Positions 1 to 11,183 of a stretch of 64,000 bases of DNA are shown here, in pieces. The notes beneath the pieces were generated by a model that saw only the letters and a program-made list of their open reading frames with translations, did not search any database and was not told the origin of the DNA. The translations under genes and the position numbers were made by a program. Location: contig CP136067.1 in NCBI GenBank assembly GCA_032622095.1, positions 77,836,705 through 77,900,704 on the forward strand, read 5' to 3'. Numbering within the stretch: position 1 is the stretch's first letter; the number at the start of each line of letters is the position of its first letter. The DNA is from Siphonodentalium dalli. Its lineage: Eukaryota; Mollusca; Scaphopoda; Gadilida; Siphonodentaliidae.

Positions 1-637
1 TACTCGTGCGTTTCTGTGTAACTGCATCAAAACAAACGTCATTACGATATCGGATGAACTACTCCGCTCATTCCGGCTCCACGTATGAACGAGAACTATC
101 AGTTTTGATGACCCGTTCGTACACAAATCGCTCCTTACAGACCACTGCCCATTTTGATCCAGAAGACAATAAAATACCATCAAAGACTTCGTTTGTTATG
201 ATGAAAATCTATTCATTGGAAAGTAACTTCAGTTCGGCACGAAATCGAGATAAATCACGCTGAACACAAATATATAACAATCCATTCCATGGTGCAATAT
301 GTTTGGGATACATCTATTTCCCGGTCCCTAATGTCCGTTTTATTGTTTTATTTGCCATTTCATGAACCCGCCCGCCGTGAAGAACCGCCTAAATTGATTA
401 GGTTTTATTTCATTTGGGAAACATTGGCGGTTGGACGCATTCCAAGACTGCATGTAGACATCCCGGAGATTGGACAGCTCGAAGGTCCAGTATATATGCA
501 GGCGCCCCGCTCCACCCGGCCAAAATTCCCAATAGTAGGTCACGTCATGTCTGTAACTGGAACTTTTAGACCGTATATGATAGGTTGATACATAGCCGTA
601 CGGGCGCCCGACTTTTAAGGAATTAATATTCAAAACA
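1..637. other. Intergenic, no supported gene
   Basis: No gene can be supported here. A GC-richer patch at about 360-620 is open on both strands (289-588 on + and 340-633 on -, about 100 codons each). The two frames overlap antisense, neither resembles a known family, and there is no splice or polyadenylation context. It could be an old element fragment. Confidence 0.4.
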
Positions 638-1365
638 TCTCAATTTCAAACAATCAATTTGAAGGGAAAAATCATTATCTATTATAACCAATTTATGGTA
701 TATTATTATAATAACACTTGTTAACCCTCACAATATGAGAGATATCTTGGAATTGTGAAAAAAAAACTGGCTTTAAAACATATAAACAACCATTGTTCCA
801 TGTAGGTCGATAGACAGTTTGACAGGAAATATTTTCAAAACCACACTGCATTATCTAAAATAGGAACCCAGCTAGGGTGTGCGCTCTGTCTATCGTCTTA
901 AATAATGACTGTCTGCGAGAAAATAAATTAAACATTTTACATCGCATATTTTATTTTTTTTATAGCCATTTGGAGAACTATTTTGTTATCGGGTAAAGGA
1001 CCAAAACAACATAAATACTATTCAAATAAATAATCAATACTGATTCATCTTTTCAGATAGTGTGTAGTGTTATAGTGATTTTTCCTAAAAGAAAATAGTC
1101 CTGCAAATGGCTGCCAAAAAACTAGAATATGCAATGAAAAATGTTTTATTTATTTTCTCGCAGACAGTCATGATTTCGGACTCAGCGCATACCCTAGTTG
1201 GGTTCATAGTCTAGATAATGTTTTTTTTTTAAATATTTCATGTAAAACTGTCTATCGACCTTCATGAGAAAGTGGTTGCTTTTTTAAAAATAAATAATAT
1301 ATAACATAATTGGTTATAAGGGATAATGATTTTGTCCTTCAAATTGATAGGTTAAAATTGAGATT
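638..1365. mobile_element. Fold-back (long inverted repeat) element, copy 1
   Basis: The left arm (about 638-1000) and right arm (about 1080-1365) are imperfect reverse complements. Examples are CAATTTCAAACAATCAATTT at the left end against AAATTGATAGGTTAAAATTG at the right, and GACTGTCTGCGAGAAAATAA on the left against TTATTTTCTCGCAGACAGTC on the right. A short central spacer separates the arms. A second copy lies at 17072-17882, so this is a dispersed non-autonomous element. No coding capacity was seen. The superfamily is unknown because no clear target duplication was found. Confidence 0.75.
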
Positions 1366-1424
1366 TTTTATTTTTGAAAATTCATGAATGGGCCGCCTTC
1401 ATAAGGGGACTTAGACGTTTTGAC

Positions 1425-1632
1425 CGATTGTTTTACATGATATATTCATCGTTGTAACACAATATAACAAAATATATTCAAATTAACCTTAAATATCCAT
1501 AATTCGGGCAGAAATGTGAAAAATACTTTAATTTGCCTCAATTTTTCCATGAAATACCATTCAATTTGCCAAAAAATATCTCCAATTTGCCAGAATTTTG
1601 ATCTTTCAAAAAATTCCCCCCCCCCTGGCCCG
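1425..1632 (+). repeat. C-tract-ended dispersed repeat, copy 1
   Basis: An AT-rich stretch ends in a run of about 12 C. The same sequence recurs in reverse orientation at about 43098-43335: TGAAATACCATTCAATTTGCC here against GGCAAATTTAATGGTATTTCA there. It is an uncharacterised dispersed repeat. Tract length in assemblies of such homopolymers is unreliable. Confidence 0.55.
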
Positions 1633-2518
1633 TACGGCTATGGGTTTTTAAACGGCTCATGTGAACCTCAAAAGTTATATACCCGTAATCTGTTAGTAGG
1701 GATATATATAGAGGATCTCCAACGAGTTTGATGAATTTGATTCATGAGTCGTAGGCGAGTTGTGATTCAAATTTATCAAACGAGTTTCATAAAATCTTAT
1801 ATCCCAACATAACGAATTGAAGATCTTGTATATCACACAGGGAGGGGGGGGGGGGGGCAGAGAAAATATTTTTTCCTACACGTATGCTGGGGGTGGTGGG
1901 TGTCAAAATGCGCCCAAAGCAATTTTTTCCATGACAAAATTATTTTTTTTCCTTCACTCCTTTTATTGGATTTTTATTTGTTTGTACAGGTTTGTAACAC
2001 TAAGAAATCAATAATAAGGAACTGCAGTAACATTAAACACGCTAGGGCCATTTGATGTTGGTTTGTGCATATTTAGGACAAGCGAAAGTATTCTTAATGC
2101 AGCTGAATCGCCCATGTAGTATTCTATGTAATTAACATCAAATAAGGATAACTTTAAAGAAATAACTTGATTTAATGCCAAATCTGGTCAAACATGGACA
2201 TTAAACACTGATGTATAAAGAATAAACATGTAACATACCTGGACTTGTGAGTGGATGACACAATGATCTCATATATGACAAAAGAGATAGAAAATGGTAA
2301 TAATTCACAATCTCATGTAGTTATGAATGAGTTAATACAGGTTTCTACTAAAAGTGTAGGTTTGTTTTTTATTATATGCTTTACTCCCACATGCTATACT
2401 TGAGCAGTCCAATAGAAATAATGCCTTTTCTGAACTCATACAAGATTCCTGAATTCATAAATGGTTCCTCATTGACATTGGCTCATTTGCTAAAGATTTC
2501 ACATGACACAAGAGGAAT

Positions 2519-2731
2519 ACAGTAATGCTCTAATTAATCGACTTCTTAACCACATCAGAATTATGAGTATTTTTTCAGGATTTAGTCGGAAATATGGCTT
2601 GTTGCCATTCATCGGAAAGCTCTCAGTGAGAGTTTTCCGATGAATGGCAACAAGCCATATTTCTGACTAAATCCTGAAAAGATATCCATAATTCTGCTGC
2701 GGTTAAGAAGTCAATTAATGAGCATTACTGT
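2519..2731. repeat. 213-bp near-perfect palindrome
   Basis: ACAGTAATGCTCTAATTAAT at the left end is mirrored by ATTAATGAGCATTACTGT at the right. The inner arms around CCGATGAATGGCAACAAGCC are almost exact reverse complements about a short loop near 2625. It lies inside the oligo-G-ended element and could be a MITE nested in it. Confidence 0.85.
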
Positions 2732-3049
2732 AACTCTATCCTGTTTGTCATATTTTGTCAAAATTGTATTGTAAACTTTGGAAGCTCAGTATTTTGTGAG
2801 AAATTGAAGCTTTTCATTTTTTTCTTTCTTGGACACTCAGCTATATTGTTTTTACTATGATTTTGCCAAGGGACTGAATGATCAGCTTGTGGTATTTTAA
2901 TGTACTCACCATTATTTGTGCTAGATCGGCAAGCAGACAGACTATTCACATGTTTCTATAGGGACAAAATCCACTGCAGTCAAGAATATACTGCTAGAGA
3001 CCAGTCCTGCTGTTGATTACTAGATTCACTGAATCTCAATGTAGGAGGT

Positions 3050-3228
3050 TTGGTGTTGGTTTTCTCTGTATGTTTGTGTTCCACAAGGGGGTGGGTGTCA
3101 AAACCTGGCTGGAAAAAACTCTATGAAATGGAAAAAATTGGGGTTCGGGGCGGGTGGGTCCAAAAAGTGGTCATCGGCAAAAAAGTAGCATACGTGTCTG
3201 GAAATTTTTCCGACCCCCCCCCCCCCTG
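3050..3228 (+). repeat. Right-end module of the oligo-G-ended family
   Basis: A segment rich in GGGTGGGTGT and GGGTGGGTCC, then a CATACGTGTC block and a terminal C run. The same order appears at 23380-23527. This shows where the conserved right end of the family begins. It has no coding value even though a short frame crosses it. Confidence 0.55.
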
Positions 3229-3239
3229 TATCACATGAA

Positions 3240-4500
3240 CAAAACTAGAGCTTTATGCCTTTTTAACAAATCAAACAGAAGCTTATAAATCCACAGATTC
3301 CATTGTTGGGTGAGGCGCTTCACAACCGTATGCGACAGTATTGCGCGATCGAGCTGCCGACGTAGAAATATAGTCCGTGGCGTTGCCATGTGTGGCTTTA
3401 CGAAATAGTATTAATCCGCATGATTCAATGTAAAGTAATTTGTTGGCGCGCTGCCAAGTTGGTGGGAAGCCCGCACTTAATCGCCACATGTGAGAGATAA
3501 GAAAATATATGACTTTTTAATGATAAAAGGGGTTTCATGTGATATAGATCGACAAATAATCGAAGTATACCTTATAAACTTTGAAAAATCAGACCAAGCG
3601 AACTCACGTACATATTTCTGTTGGTTTCAATGTTTCGTACGTGAGTAAGTGAGGAAAACGCTCTTTATCCATACCATATCAGGACCAGACTAACAAGAGC
3701 GCTCTTTATTGTTTCAAGATGAAAAACCTTTCTAAATTATTTAACTTGAATAAGTCCGTTTGAAATATTTAAATTATTTGTCGATCTGTTCACAAGTGAA
3801 TAAGTCCGTATGAAATATTTCAGTTATTTGTCGATCTGTTTTTATCATCGTGATCGGACCGGATTGACACAAACTCATGTTACTATGTGCAGGTATAATT
3901 GAAGGCTCGAAACAGCAATGTCACTTTAATATGTTTCAACAATTGTGTTTACTGACTTTTTTTAAAGGCCTTACTCTCCTTATTTCCTTATATATATACT
4001 GATTGAGTGAATTCATATATATTATGCAGGCGTACAAATGAAAATACCTTGAATTTCGGCTTGTTTCTTGAATAGTGCTTTAATTGAATTACATCCTTTA
4101 TTTCTATATCGAGTTCTCAAAGATTAGATAAATATTTAGATTGACAAGCCAGTCATTTGAAAAATAATTGGAAATAATAATTTTGTAAAACAATGTGGTG
4201 CCAGCTGGTATACCAGTCACCAATTTTCCATTCGACGAGTTCAAAATGCTTCAAGACATTTCGGACAGTTGAGAACTTTGCCCACGAAAGATACAATTGA
4301 TTGATATATCATATCACAAGTGGAATTGCTCGATATCTTTGATATTGCATACGTGTGGCGTGTATAGCTATTGGAAACAATCGCGTGTGGGCATGGTCCG
4401 TCCGATCAGATATATCAATGGTCGACAGTGATCGTCGCATCTATAAATTATACTCAACATAACCTCGTACAAATACGCACATAATCGACATATACAATGT
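3240..4500. other. Intergenic, with a CGCTCTTTAT pair and a short duplication
   Basis: No gene seen. CGCTCTTTAT occurs at 3659 and 3700 on the same strand, with CCATATCAGGA between, as in other repeat families of this window. The rest is AT-rich unique-looking DNA. Confidence 0.4.
3748..3840 (+). repeat. 50-bp direct duplication
   Basis: Two units with a period of 50 bp, each containing GAATAAGTCCG, TGAAATATTT and TTATTTGTCGATCTGTT. There are few differences between units. Confidence 0.8.
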
Positions 4501-4504
4501 GAAA

Positions 4505-4640
4505 TAGGTACATTGATTATTTGATTCTGAAATAAGCAGATAATGGAGTCATAAACGTTATTTCGTTTTATGGCGCGGGCCACAGTGAAAACATATGTTA
4601 AATAGCGTACACATGAAAAGGCGTGAGTTGGCTTATTTGT
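4505..4640 (+). repeat. Dispersed repeat with GGCGCGGGCC core, copy 1
   Basis: ATTTGATTCTGAAATA, then TATGGCGCGGGCCACAGTG, occurs here. Related copies lie at about 16040-16140 and, reversed, at about 35160-35345. The GC-rich core is conspicuous in AT-rich surroundings. The family is not recognised. Confidence 0.55.
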
Positions 4641-4889
4641 ATCATTGTACGCACATAATCTGCTTCATTGTGAGTCGATATTGTGACTAAAACGCTCTGA
4701 TTTTCAGCACATTTTCGACTCAAAATGAGGCGATTGTAAGCAGATTATGTATCTAAAACAAGTTCTATTATAAGCATATAATGTGCGGTCTTTCTATGAA
4801 CAGGTTGTGATACTTGGTAGGGATATTCGCCACGAGGGCTACCAAAGGAGTGTCATATTCGGTTCTTGAATTATCATTTATTTATCAAT

Positions 4890-5625
4890 ATTGTCAAGCT
4901 GTCGCAGGCGTGCCACACAACTAATATTAGCATATTCTGTTCTAGATATATTGGATGAGCTGTCCCTGCAGAGAATTACAAATGTTCTTAGAAGGTCGAA
5001 GCAATTCATGGTAAGAAAATACTGTATTAAACAGCGATGTTCTGATCTTCTGTCGGTCTCAACACCAACATGGCTTGAAGGGTGGATGCATGAAACTTCA
5101 AATGATTACATTTGTACCATCCATGCACTTTGGTGTTTTTAAGAGTCAAAAGTATGGTCCTGGCCAAGATAATTGTAAGACACAATACAGCATGTGTACA
5201 TGGTGTTCTGCACCATGCCACGAACACACGACTTGCTCACAACCAAAACAGTTACCAAACAGTCTCGGAGCACGCCCATCAGTGGATCGTTTATGTCCCG
5301 TTTAGGACTACACATTTTCTGCGTTTGTGTCCGCAGGGAAACGGGTCGACCATACAGATTCAAAACAATGTATGCAGTGTATATATCACTAGTTATCTCA
5401 AGTGAAAGAAAGTTAAGAAACATATCCTCTTTCCGTTCCAAAACCTGCATCATATGCAGGCCATGGGTACATATTCTCAAGTCAAGCCAGTTGCTCCTAA
5501 ATAGTATACTCAAGTTGAGCCAGTTGCTCCCAAACAATCCACTCAAGTTGAACCCATTGCCCCAAACCAATCGACAAAATCTCTCAAACGTTTTGACTTT
5601 CAGATACAATAGGTTAATATTCTAG
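4890..5625 (+). pseudogene. Coding-like remnant, possibly a decayed transposase
   Basis: Several overlapping open frames lie here, but no single one spans the region. The frame at 5075-5305 contains a cysteine/histidine cluster with the spacing C-x2-C-x3-C-x2-H-x3-C (around TQYSMCTWCSAPCHEH). This loosely recalls the C-terminal cysteine-rich domain of PiggyBac-type transposases, with one residue missing. Further on, at about 5460-5600, three imperfect repeats translate in one frame as PVAP(K/N) blocks joined by TQVE and are broken by a stop. PiggyBac-type TTAA MITEs elsewhere in the window make a PiggyBac remnant plausible, but the match is weak and could be chance. Confidence 0.25.
5475..5575 (+). 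repeat. Imperfect tandem repeat, unit about 36 bp
   Basis: Three degenerate units share ACTCAAGTTGA and CCAGTTGCTCC-like blocks (CAAGCCAGTTGCTCC, GAGCCAGTTGCTCC, GAACCCATTGCCCC). They are read in frame as a PVAPK/PIAPN repeat in the adjacent coding-like remnant. Confidence 0.6.
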
Positions 5626-5639
5626 TTAGAAAAGTTCAG

Positions 5640-6880
5640 CACGATACGCGAAGTCAAATGTTTGAATTTTACAGACACAAACAGTATAGTTGTGGGTTGA
5701 AGCTTCCTGTTGGGCGAAATATGACCTTCCATGTCTCCCACCGGATAGTCAACTTGATGCATTGATACAAGTTTACGCGATGTTCATAATACATTATAAA
5801 TACCTTGTCAATGTCAAGTCAGATATTATAATAATTGTATCATTTGCTATTGATTATTAATTACATCTGTATTCTCGTGTAAATTTTATGCGTTTTATAT
5901 GATATGTTTGCACACATTAGTCGATTCTTGATTTATATTCCTGCAATCGGAAATATTTCCTCTTGTGCATGTTCTTTCAGTTGAACGATGTACATGGCTG
6001 ATTGTTTTAGTCTCATGCATCCAGTTCCTGCTTTGTATACACACTGTTGCTTCCCTGCGATAGTTTTTGTCTGCCCGATTATATTCCTATTCGTAATGTG
6101 ACCTATATCGGCTGAACTGACGTTATATATAAGATATTCATTCATCTTTGCTTATCTCTATATAATGCTGATTTTGTAATTCCCCAACAGTGGCATGAAT
6201 GTTGTCATCATTGAGGCGTTCAGCGGTCTATGGTGTTGTTGATGTATTTACCGATTTAGAAATATTTTTCTGTTTATTAAAGTGATGTGAAACACTCCAG
6301 TAGGGTGATCAAATAGAAATGGAGAATAATCTTGTTCAAAGTAGTTATTTTTACAAATACTATATCTAAATTTACAACACACACCGTCATTCGTATGTAT
6401 TAATTAAACGCAGTGACTCTCGATGGTGAAATTGTTTTCGTTAGTTTATTGCCAATAGATGCGTCCCGAATCCAGTAGTAAATATTTACAATTGAGCATA
6501 GTTCAGACGATGTTTTCTATGGAGTGGTATACGGTCGATTTGCTTCAGATTTTCGGCCGTGTTAGTATAGAATGTTGCATGCATCCAATTGGCATAGTGC
6601 CTGAATACCAACTTAGCAGTTTCACGCACCCGAACAAGTACATAATATGTCGTTAAAGGGTGGATTGTCTTACCAACATCAGAAATAATTCAGCCAACAC
6701 TTCAAAATATTAGCGAGATCAGTTGGGAGGCAACGATTCACTTCACTCTCTATTATAAAGTGTTTGCACTTTAGGAGAAGAAATAACATTGGCGATGAAG
6801 ACATTTGGCATGGTAGCTACTACTTACGCGCATTTGATCATCATACGCCCACTGTCGAAGAGAATGCGGGATATACTGGA
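5640..6880. other. Intergenic, nothing recognised
   Basis: AT-rich sequence with only short chance open frames on both strands. No repeat, RNA or exon signal that I can support. Confidence 0.4.
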
Positions 6881-6884
6881 TTGA

Positions 6885-7450
6885 CCTCGTCCGTCCGTCC
6901 GAACATCTATCCATCCGTTTTCCGTCCGTCCGTTCTGGCAGATATATCAATACCAGTTGTCGGATCTCAATGAAATCTCGTATGGATGTTCACTATATTC
7001 ACTCGTTTTTTTCCGGATTTTCCGTTTTAGAGTTATTCATCTTTGTTTAGCTGGAACTTTTTTGTCTGTCCGAGCAGATATCTCCACCACCAGTTGGCGA
7101 ATCTAAATGAAATTTGGTATGGATGTTCACCCACTATGAGGGCAACGATTGAGTGTTCAATCGTTTTATTGAGTGTTCAATCGTTTTATTGAGAGTTCAA
7201 TCGTTTTATTGAGTGTTCAATCGTTTTATTGAGTGTTCAATCGTTTTATTGAGTGTTCAATCGTGTTTTCCGTTCTAGAGTTATTCATATTTGTAGATTT
7301 GGAAGTGTTGGTTTTTCGTCAGTATCTCCACGACCGGTTGACGATATCAATTAAATTTGGTATGGATGTTCACTATTATGATGGCAATCAAATGAGTGTT
7401 CAATTATGTGTTCCATTCTACAGTTATTTTTCTTTGTTTATATGAAAATG
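6885..7450 (+). mobile_element. CCGT-headed tandem-unit element
   Basis: The segment starts with CCGTCCGTCCG-rich DNA (6890-6935). Three diverged units follow, each carrying a version of AAATTTGGTATGGATGTTCAC (6971, 7110 and 7351 regions) and of GAGTTATTCATCTTTGTTT. The same layout, a tetranucleotide tract followed by repeats around a GGTATG phrase, occurs at 17967-18727 and 28860-29440. Non-coding. It resembles mobile repeats common in mollusc genomes, but the family is not named here. Confidence 0.5.
7151..7264 (+). repeat. 20-bp tandem repeat, about 5.7 copies
   Basis: The unit GAGTGTTCAATCGTTTTATT is repeated at exact 20-bp steps from 7151. One unit carries GAGAGTTC, and the last changes to TCGTGTTTTC. 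It expands one unit of the surrounding CCGT-headed element. Confidence 0.95.
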
Positions 7451-7459
7451 TTGGGTTTT

Positions 7460-8677
7460 TTCCAGTCGAAGCAGATATCTCTCCCATACTTTTTCGGTTC
7501 GAATTTGCCACCGTATGGTACACAAGTACCGCCGGTGCAAACTCGTGTTGTATATAATTTGCTTTGTTGTTGCGATCAAAAGTTGTCAAGAGAACATACA
7601 ATAGGGGCAAAATATTCCGACTTATCCGGACTTGAACTGAAGCGTACATCCAGACGTACTCATTCGGTAATCGAGTTGGTCCATATACAGTTCTCGGGGT
7701 CAGAAACATACCAGAAGTATCTAGACATATATTGACTATAAATCAGGGACCGTTTCTATAACTTTGCTATATATAAATTATGGCGGCATCAATAAAACAG
7801 TATTTAGCAAGGAGTTCATGTCAGCCAATTGTATTACGAGACTTTATGAATATTTTTAGCGCGTTTTATCGTCGTGTAGGTCTGTGAGTAGCGCGCGCCC
7901 GTCTTGTACTACCAGCAGGTCGACCAAGATCAACAAAGGTTTGATATTTGTGTATTCAAAAATAAAAACGATTCCCGTTGCGTTATTTGCTACGGTCTGT
8001 TTGCCAGCCGCTTTGATCGGCAGTGCGCATGCGGGACTCCACATTGATTCTGTGAACTGTGACCCCCGTGTATTCTTGCGCGAGGAGCGGAATCACTGAG
8101 CGTGTTACAAGGTTGTGTTATGCAGCTTACGCTGTTGGATTTACCTACCGCCAATCATAGCGGGTGTGACGCCTATTGGTTTGTGCGTCCTAACCACAGT
8201 TTGTTAATGCGATTATCAGGCTGATGGCATCTTTAAAGCTTTTAGCAGAATGCGTTCCTGTGTGGCCCAATTAAAAAAAAAACTGAGTTAAAATAAAGAG
8301 CGTCAGCTCATCGAGGCAATGCGTGCGTGTAGTGCATGTCATATCCAGTAGAGTCATTAGCTATCTCTCTTGAAATTACATACCACCGGCTCACTGCATA
8401 TAAGCAGGAGTATACTATAGTTGTGCGCCAAAGGACTTAATTTATTATTGCAAAGTCACAGTAGATGTGGAACAAGCAAAACATATACACTATATACAGA
8501 AAAGACGACAGACGGAATGGGTGCATGTGCATCAATATATAATAACATACACCTGTCCCCTGTCACCCCGTGTTTATATAACTTAAAATAATTGACACAG
8601 AAACGGAAAATAATTAATATGAATATACCACTGTGATTACACTTCGTGTAACAGACCCCCACAACCATGTGTGTTTA

Positions 8678-8679
<2 letters not shown>
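7460..8679. other. Intergenic, nothing firmly supported
   Basis: Open frames at 7406-7735 (+) and 7884-8099 (+) are opposed by similar antisense frames and resemble no family. A single ATAAAGAGCG motif is at 8293. No exon or RNA gene can be supported. Confidence 0.35.

Positions 8680-8724
<45 letters not shown>
8680..8724. repeat. (AT)n microsatellite
   Basis: About 44 bp of uninterrupted AT dinucleotide. Confidence 0.98.
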
Positions 8725-8727
<3 letters not shown>

Positions 8728-10937
8728 AGTCTATATATACCACCCGCTAGCGCTCCCTCATACTTTTCATATATAGAATCATTCACTACATACCCAATAA
8801 TAATATATTAGACTTTGTCTCATCACGACGTTCAGTCGCAGACAGTAGACTGCTACCGATAAACAAAAACTATTCGTAGGACACACCTATACTTAATCCT
8901 AAAGTTCATTCGCACAGCTTGATGTCTCATATTTCGCACGGGGGGATAACATCACAATCACGTTTGCTTGTGCTAAGGTATTCAGATGACAACACACTCT
9001 CATGCATTTAAGACTACTCATGTGTCCCTATTACTCTTATCTCATTGCAAAATAATCCCAAGGGAATATGTGTATGTTATTCTTTTAAATGGCGCATGAG
9101 CTAGACGAATTGACCCATGCGTATATACTACAACACTGATAAAGATTTGTATGTCCTTACCATATTGAATCGAAATGTTGACATCATGAATTGGTTAATC
9201 GATGTCACTCAGTTTCCAAAAGGGCCCGTAACTGACTTATTCCATCTTACATCATTCTAATGTACCTCGTAGGTTGATTATGGTTGTGATGATGCAACAT
9301 TGCATTATTGTGCAACATTCCAATTATTCTAAAAATATGTAGTTCGACCTTTTGTGAGATATTATTAATCTTTGGTAACGACCCGATATATCCTTAATTT
9401 GAATCAACGGGCATATCTCTTAAGAAGCATTGTCAGTCAGTCGATGCAGGCCCGTGCGTCCATTTGATACAAGGTGGTGTGTATTTATTTAGTTGATAAT
9501 AATTTGTTAAACTGTGTTCTGGTAAGATTTAGAAAACTGAATTTCGTATAATAAAGTTCTATTGAAAATGTGACACCAGAGAAAGAAAGTGATGAAGCAA
9601 ATTAGCACAGAGACTGACAGTCCAAGTGACAGCGCCGAAAATTACGACGGAGGAAGATGCAGTTAACGAAAATAGTTAATAAATCTCTCGGTGTAACGGC
9701 CATTAATGAAGGGAACACCCTGGTGGATGCAGCGGTGTTATGGGCCCGCGAGCGCGATAAAACGACTGTTAATGTTACACATAAAATATTGTCTGTATTT
9801 TTAGTGCGAATTTCCAGTGCTATCACTATTGCTAATAATAAACCTATATCTTAGGGGCATTGTATATTTATGTCTAATAGATAGGACTAAATGGCTATAT
9901 ATCACCTTTATTTTCGTTTTATAGACCCTTAAATAAGTCTCCAAACGTTTAATGCGATAGTCAAGTATTTTCTGGTCCAGTCCCCAACATTTATTGCGGT
10001 GGATTACACGAACTTAAGTATTCTTCCAGATTGCTTTGAGATATACACATCATGTTGCTGGACCTATTACTTGTTTCAAATCCTTCAGAATATATACATC
10101 TTGATAATTTTCTTTAAAAATGGAATACTGTGCAAATATAAACTGTGAATTGGAAGTATATTCTGGAAATTAGTTTGCAGACACGAACATCCTGTCATGT
10201 TGGATTTTATACTCGAATACAGGATTGCATGGCCTAGACATGAAACGATGTGGACTTGAATACAAAGTGTGAATAAAACCTTTCATGCTTATCTCATTTT
10301 CCCTACAGGTAAATACATATATTGACGTTCTTTAAAACAAATCTGATATTATTTGCGATGAGGAATGACAAATGTTCCAAAAGAGTTCTCAAATTATCTG
10401 CATTTCTGAAATGACACCGAATAAATGGAGTGGCATATGCGACGTGGTAAACGAACTCACATTGAAGCGAGTTGCCAAGCACATGATTCGTATAGTGCGA
10501 AATGTCACCCAAACAACTATCGTGCATGTGTGTTAGTTATTTTGTGAATATATGAGAATTAAATTTCATGTGGTTTGGTTAGTTCCATTCGAGATTATAA
10601 TGTGCTTCGTCAGAGTTCGTCTGCACGTATTGACAGTATGACCGCGACTATATATAAGTAGCCGTCCGACTCACAGCCGCCTCAATAGCAAGCATGCAGT
10701 CTAGATTATGTTATCTCCGTAACGCTTATAATAATACTAATGGAAATATGGAATTCATGTATGCCCAACCTATACTGATATGTGACTACATATTAGCATT
10801 CACACTGAGTTCGTGCCTCCATCAATCTGATATTATATACTGTAGAAAAATATCACTTCTCTAGAACCTCTCGACCTTCTACATGCAAGTATGATATATT
10901 TTCAGAATTGTTACAGATACATAGCCAGGATACAAGT
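8725..10937. other. Intergenic, nothing recognised
   Basis: Unique-looking sequence, with only short opposed open frames (for example 9602-9854). No tRNA, repeat array or exon signal seen. Confidence 0.4.
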
Positions 10938-10987
10938 TTAACCCTTTGAGTGCCAGGTCGATTTTTGTATCAACCCATATACCCTGT

Positions 10988-11056
10988 GCCAATGAATTCT
11001 CTTATATATGCGAGTCGACCATAGGGTCGCCTCGCATATACAAGAGAATGCATTGG
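10988..11056. repeat. Hairpin core shared with the 46 kb element
   Basis: GCCAATGAATTCTCTTATAT at the left is mirrored by ATACAAGAGAATGCATTGGC at the right, around GTCGACCATAGGGTCGC. The same hairpin sits at about 46409-46476. Confidence 0.85.
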
Positions 11057-11058
11057 CG

Positions 11059-11091
11059 TTTTTTTTTTTTTTTTTTAATTTTTTTTTTTTT
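11059..11091. repeat. Poly-T tract
   Basis: Two T runs separated by AA inside the PiggyBac-type MITE. The chance frames crossing it are not genes. Confidence 0.95.
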
Positions 11092-11183
11092 AACAATTTT
11101 AATAATTTATTCTTATATTCTTTAACAGACTTATTTTGTAGGTTTAGGGCCGATGAGATCGGCCCTGGCACTCAAAGGGTTAA

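Larger units (their letters stand above)
1838..3228. mobile_element. Oligo-G-ended element, long copy
   Basis: It begins CAGGGAGGGG followed by a G run and ends in a C run followed by CCTG. The 7 bp TATCACA lies directly outside both ends (1831-1837 and 3229-3235), as expected for a target duplication. The terminal about 90 bp on the left and about 180 bp on the right match the ends of the shorter copy at 22992-23530, including the shared ACACGTATGC and CATACGTGTC segments. The centre carries a 213-bp palindrome (2519-2731). CAGGG/CCCTG ends with a 7-8 bp duplication would suit a hAT-type MITE, but this is inference. Confidence 0.55.
10942..11179. mobile_element. PiggyBac-type MITE flanked by TTAA
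   Basis: TTAA at 10938-10941 is followed by CCCTTTGAGTGCCAGG. Its reverse complement CCTGGCACTCAAAGGG ends at 11179, followed by TTAA at 11180-11183. TTAA duplication with CCC-starting inverted repeats is the PiggyBac signature. The 238-bp interior holds a hairpin (10988-11056) and T runs and has no coding capacity. Part of the interior recurs in the 46357-46773 element. Confidence 0.85.

Noticed and set aside
289-633. Overlapping frames on both strands in a GC-richer patch
   Set aside because: Antisense overlap, no family resemblance and no gene signals.
5139-5609. 156-codon - strand frame, the longest after Lox5
   Set aside because: It is antisense to the coding-like + strand remnant with PVAPK repeats. 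Tandem repeats keep opposite frames open, so it is likely a shadow.
7151-7264. Regular 20-bp repeats, CRISPR-like at first glance
   Set aside because: Units are contiguous with no spacers, and the window is animal DNA. It is a simple tandem repeat.
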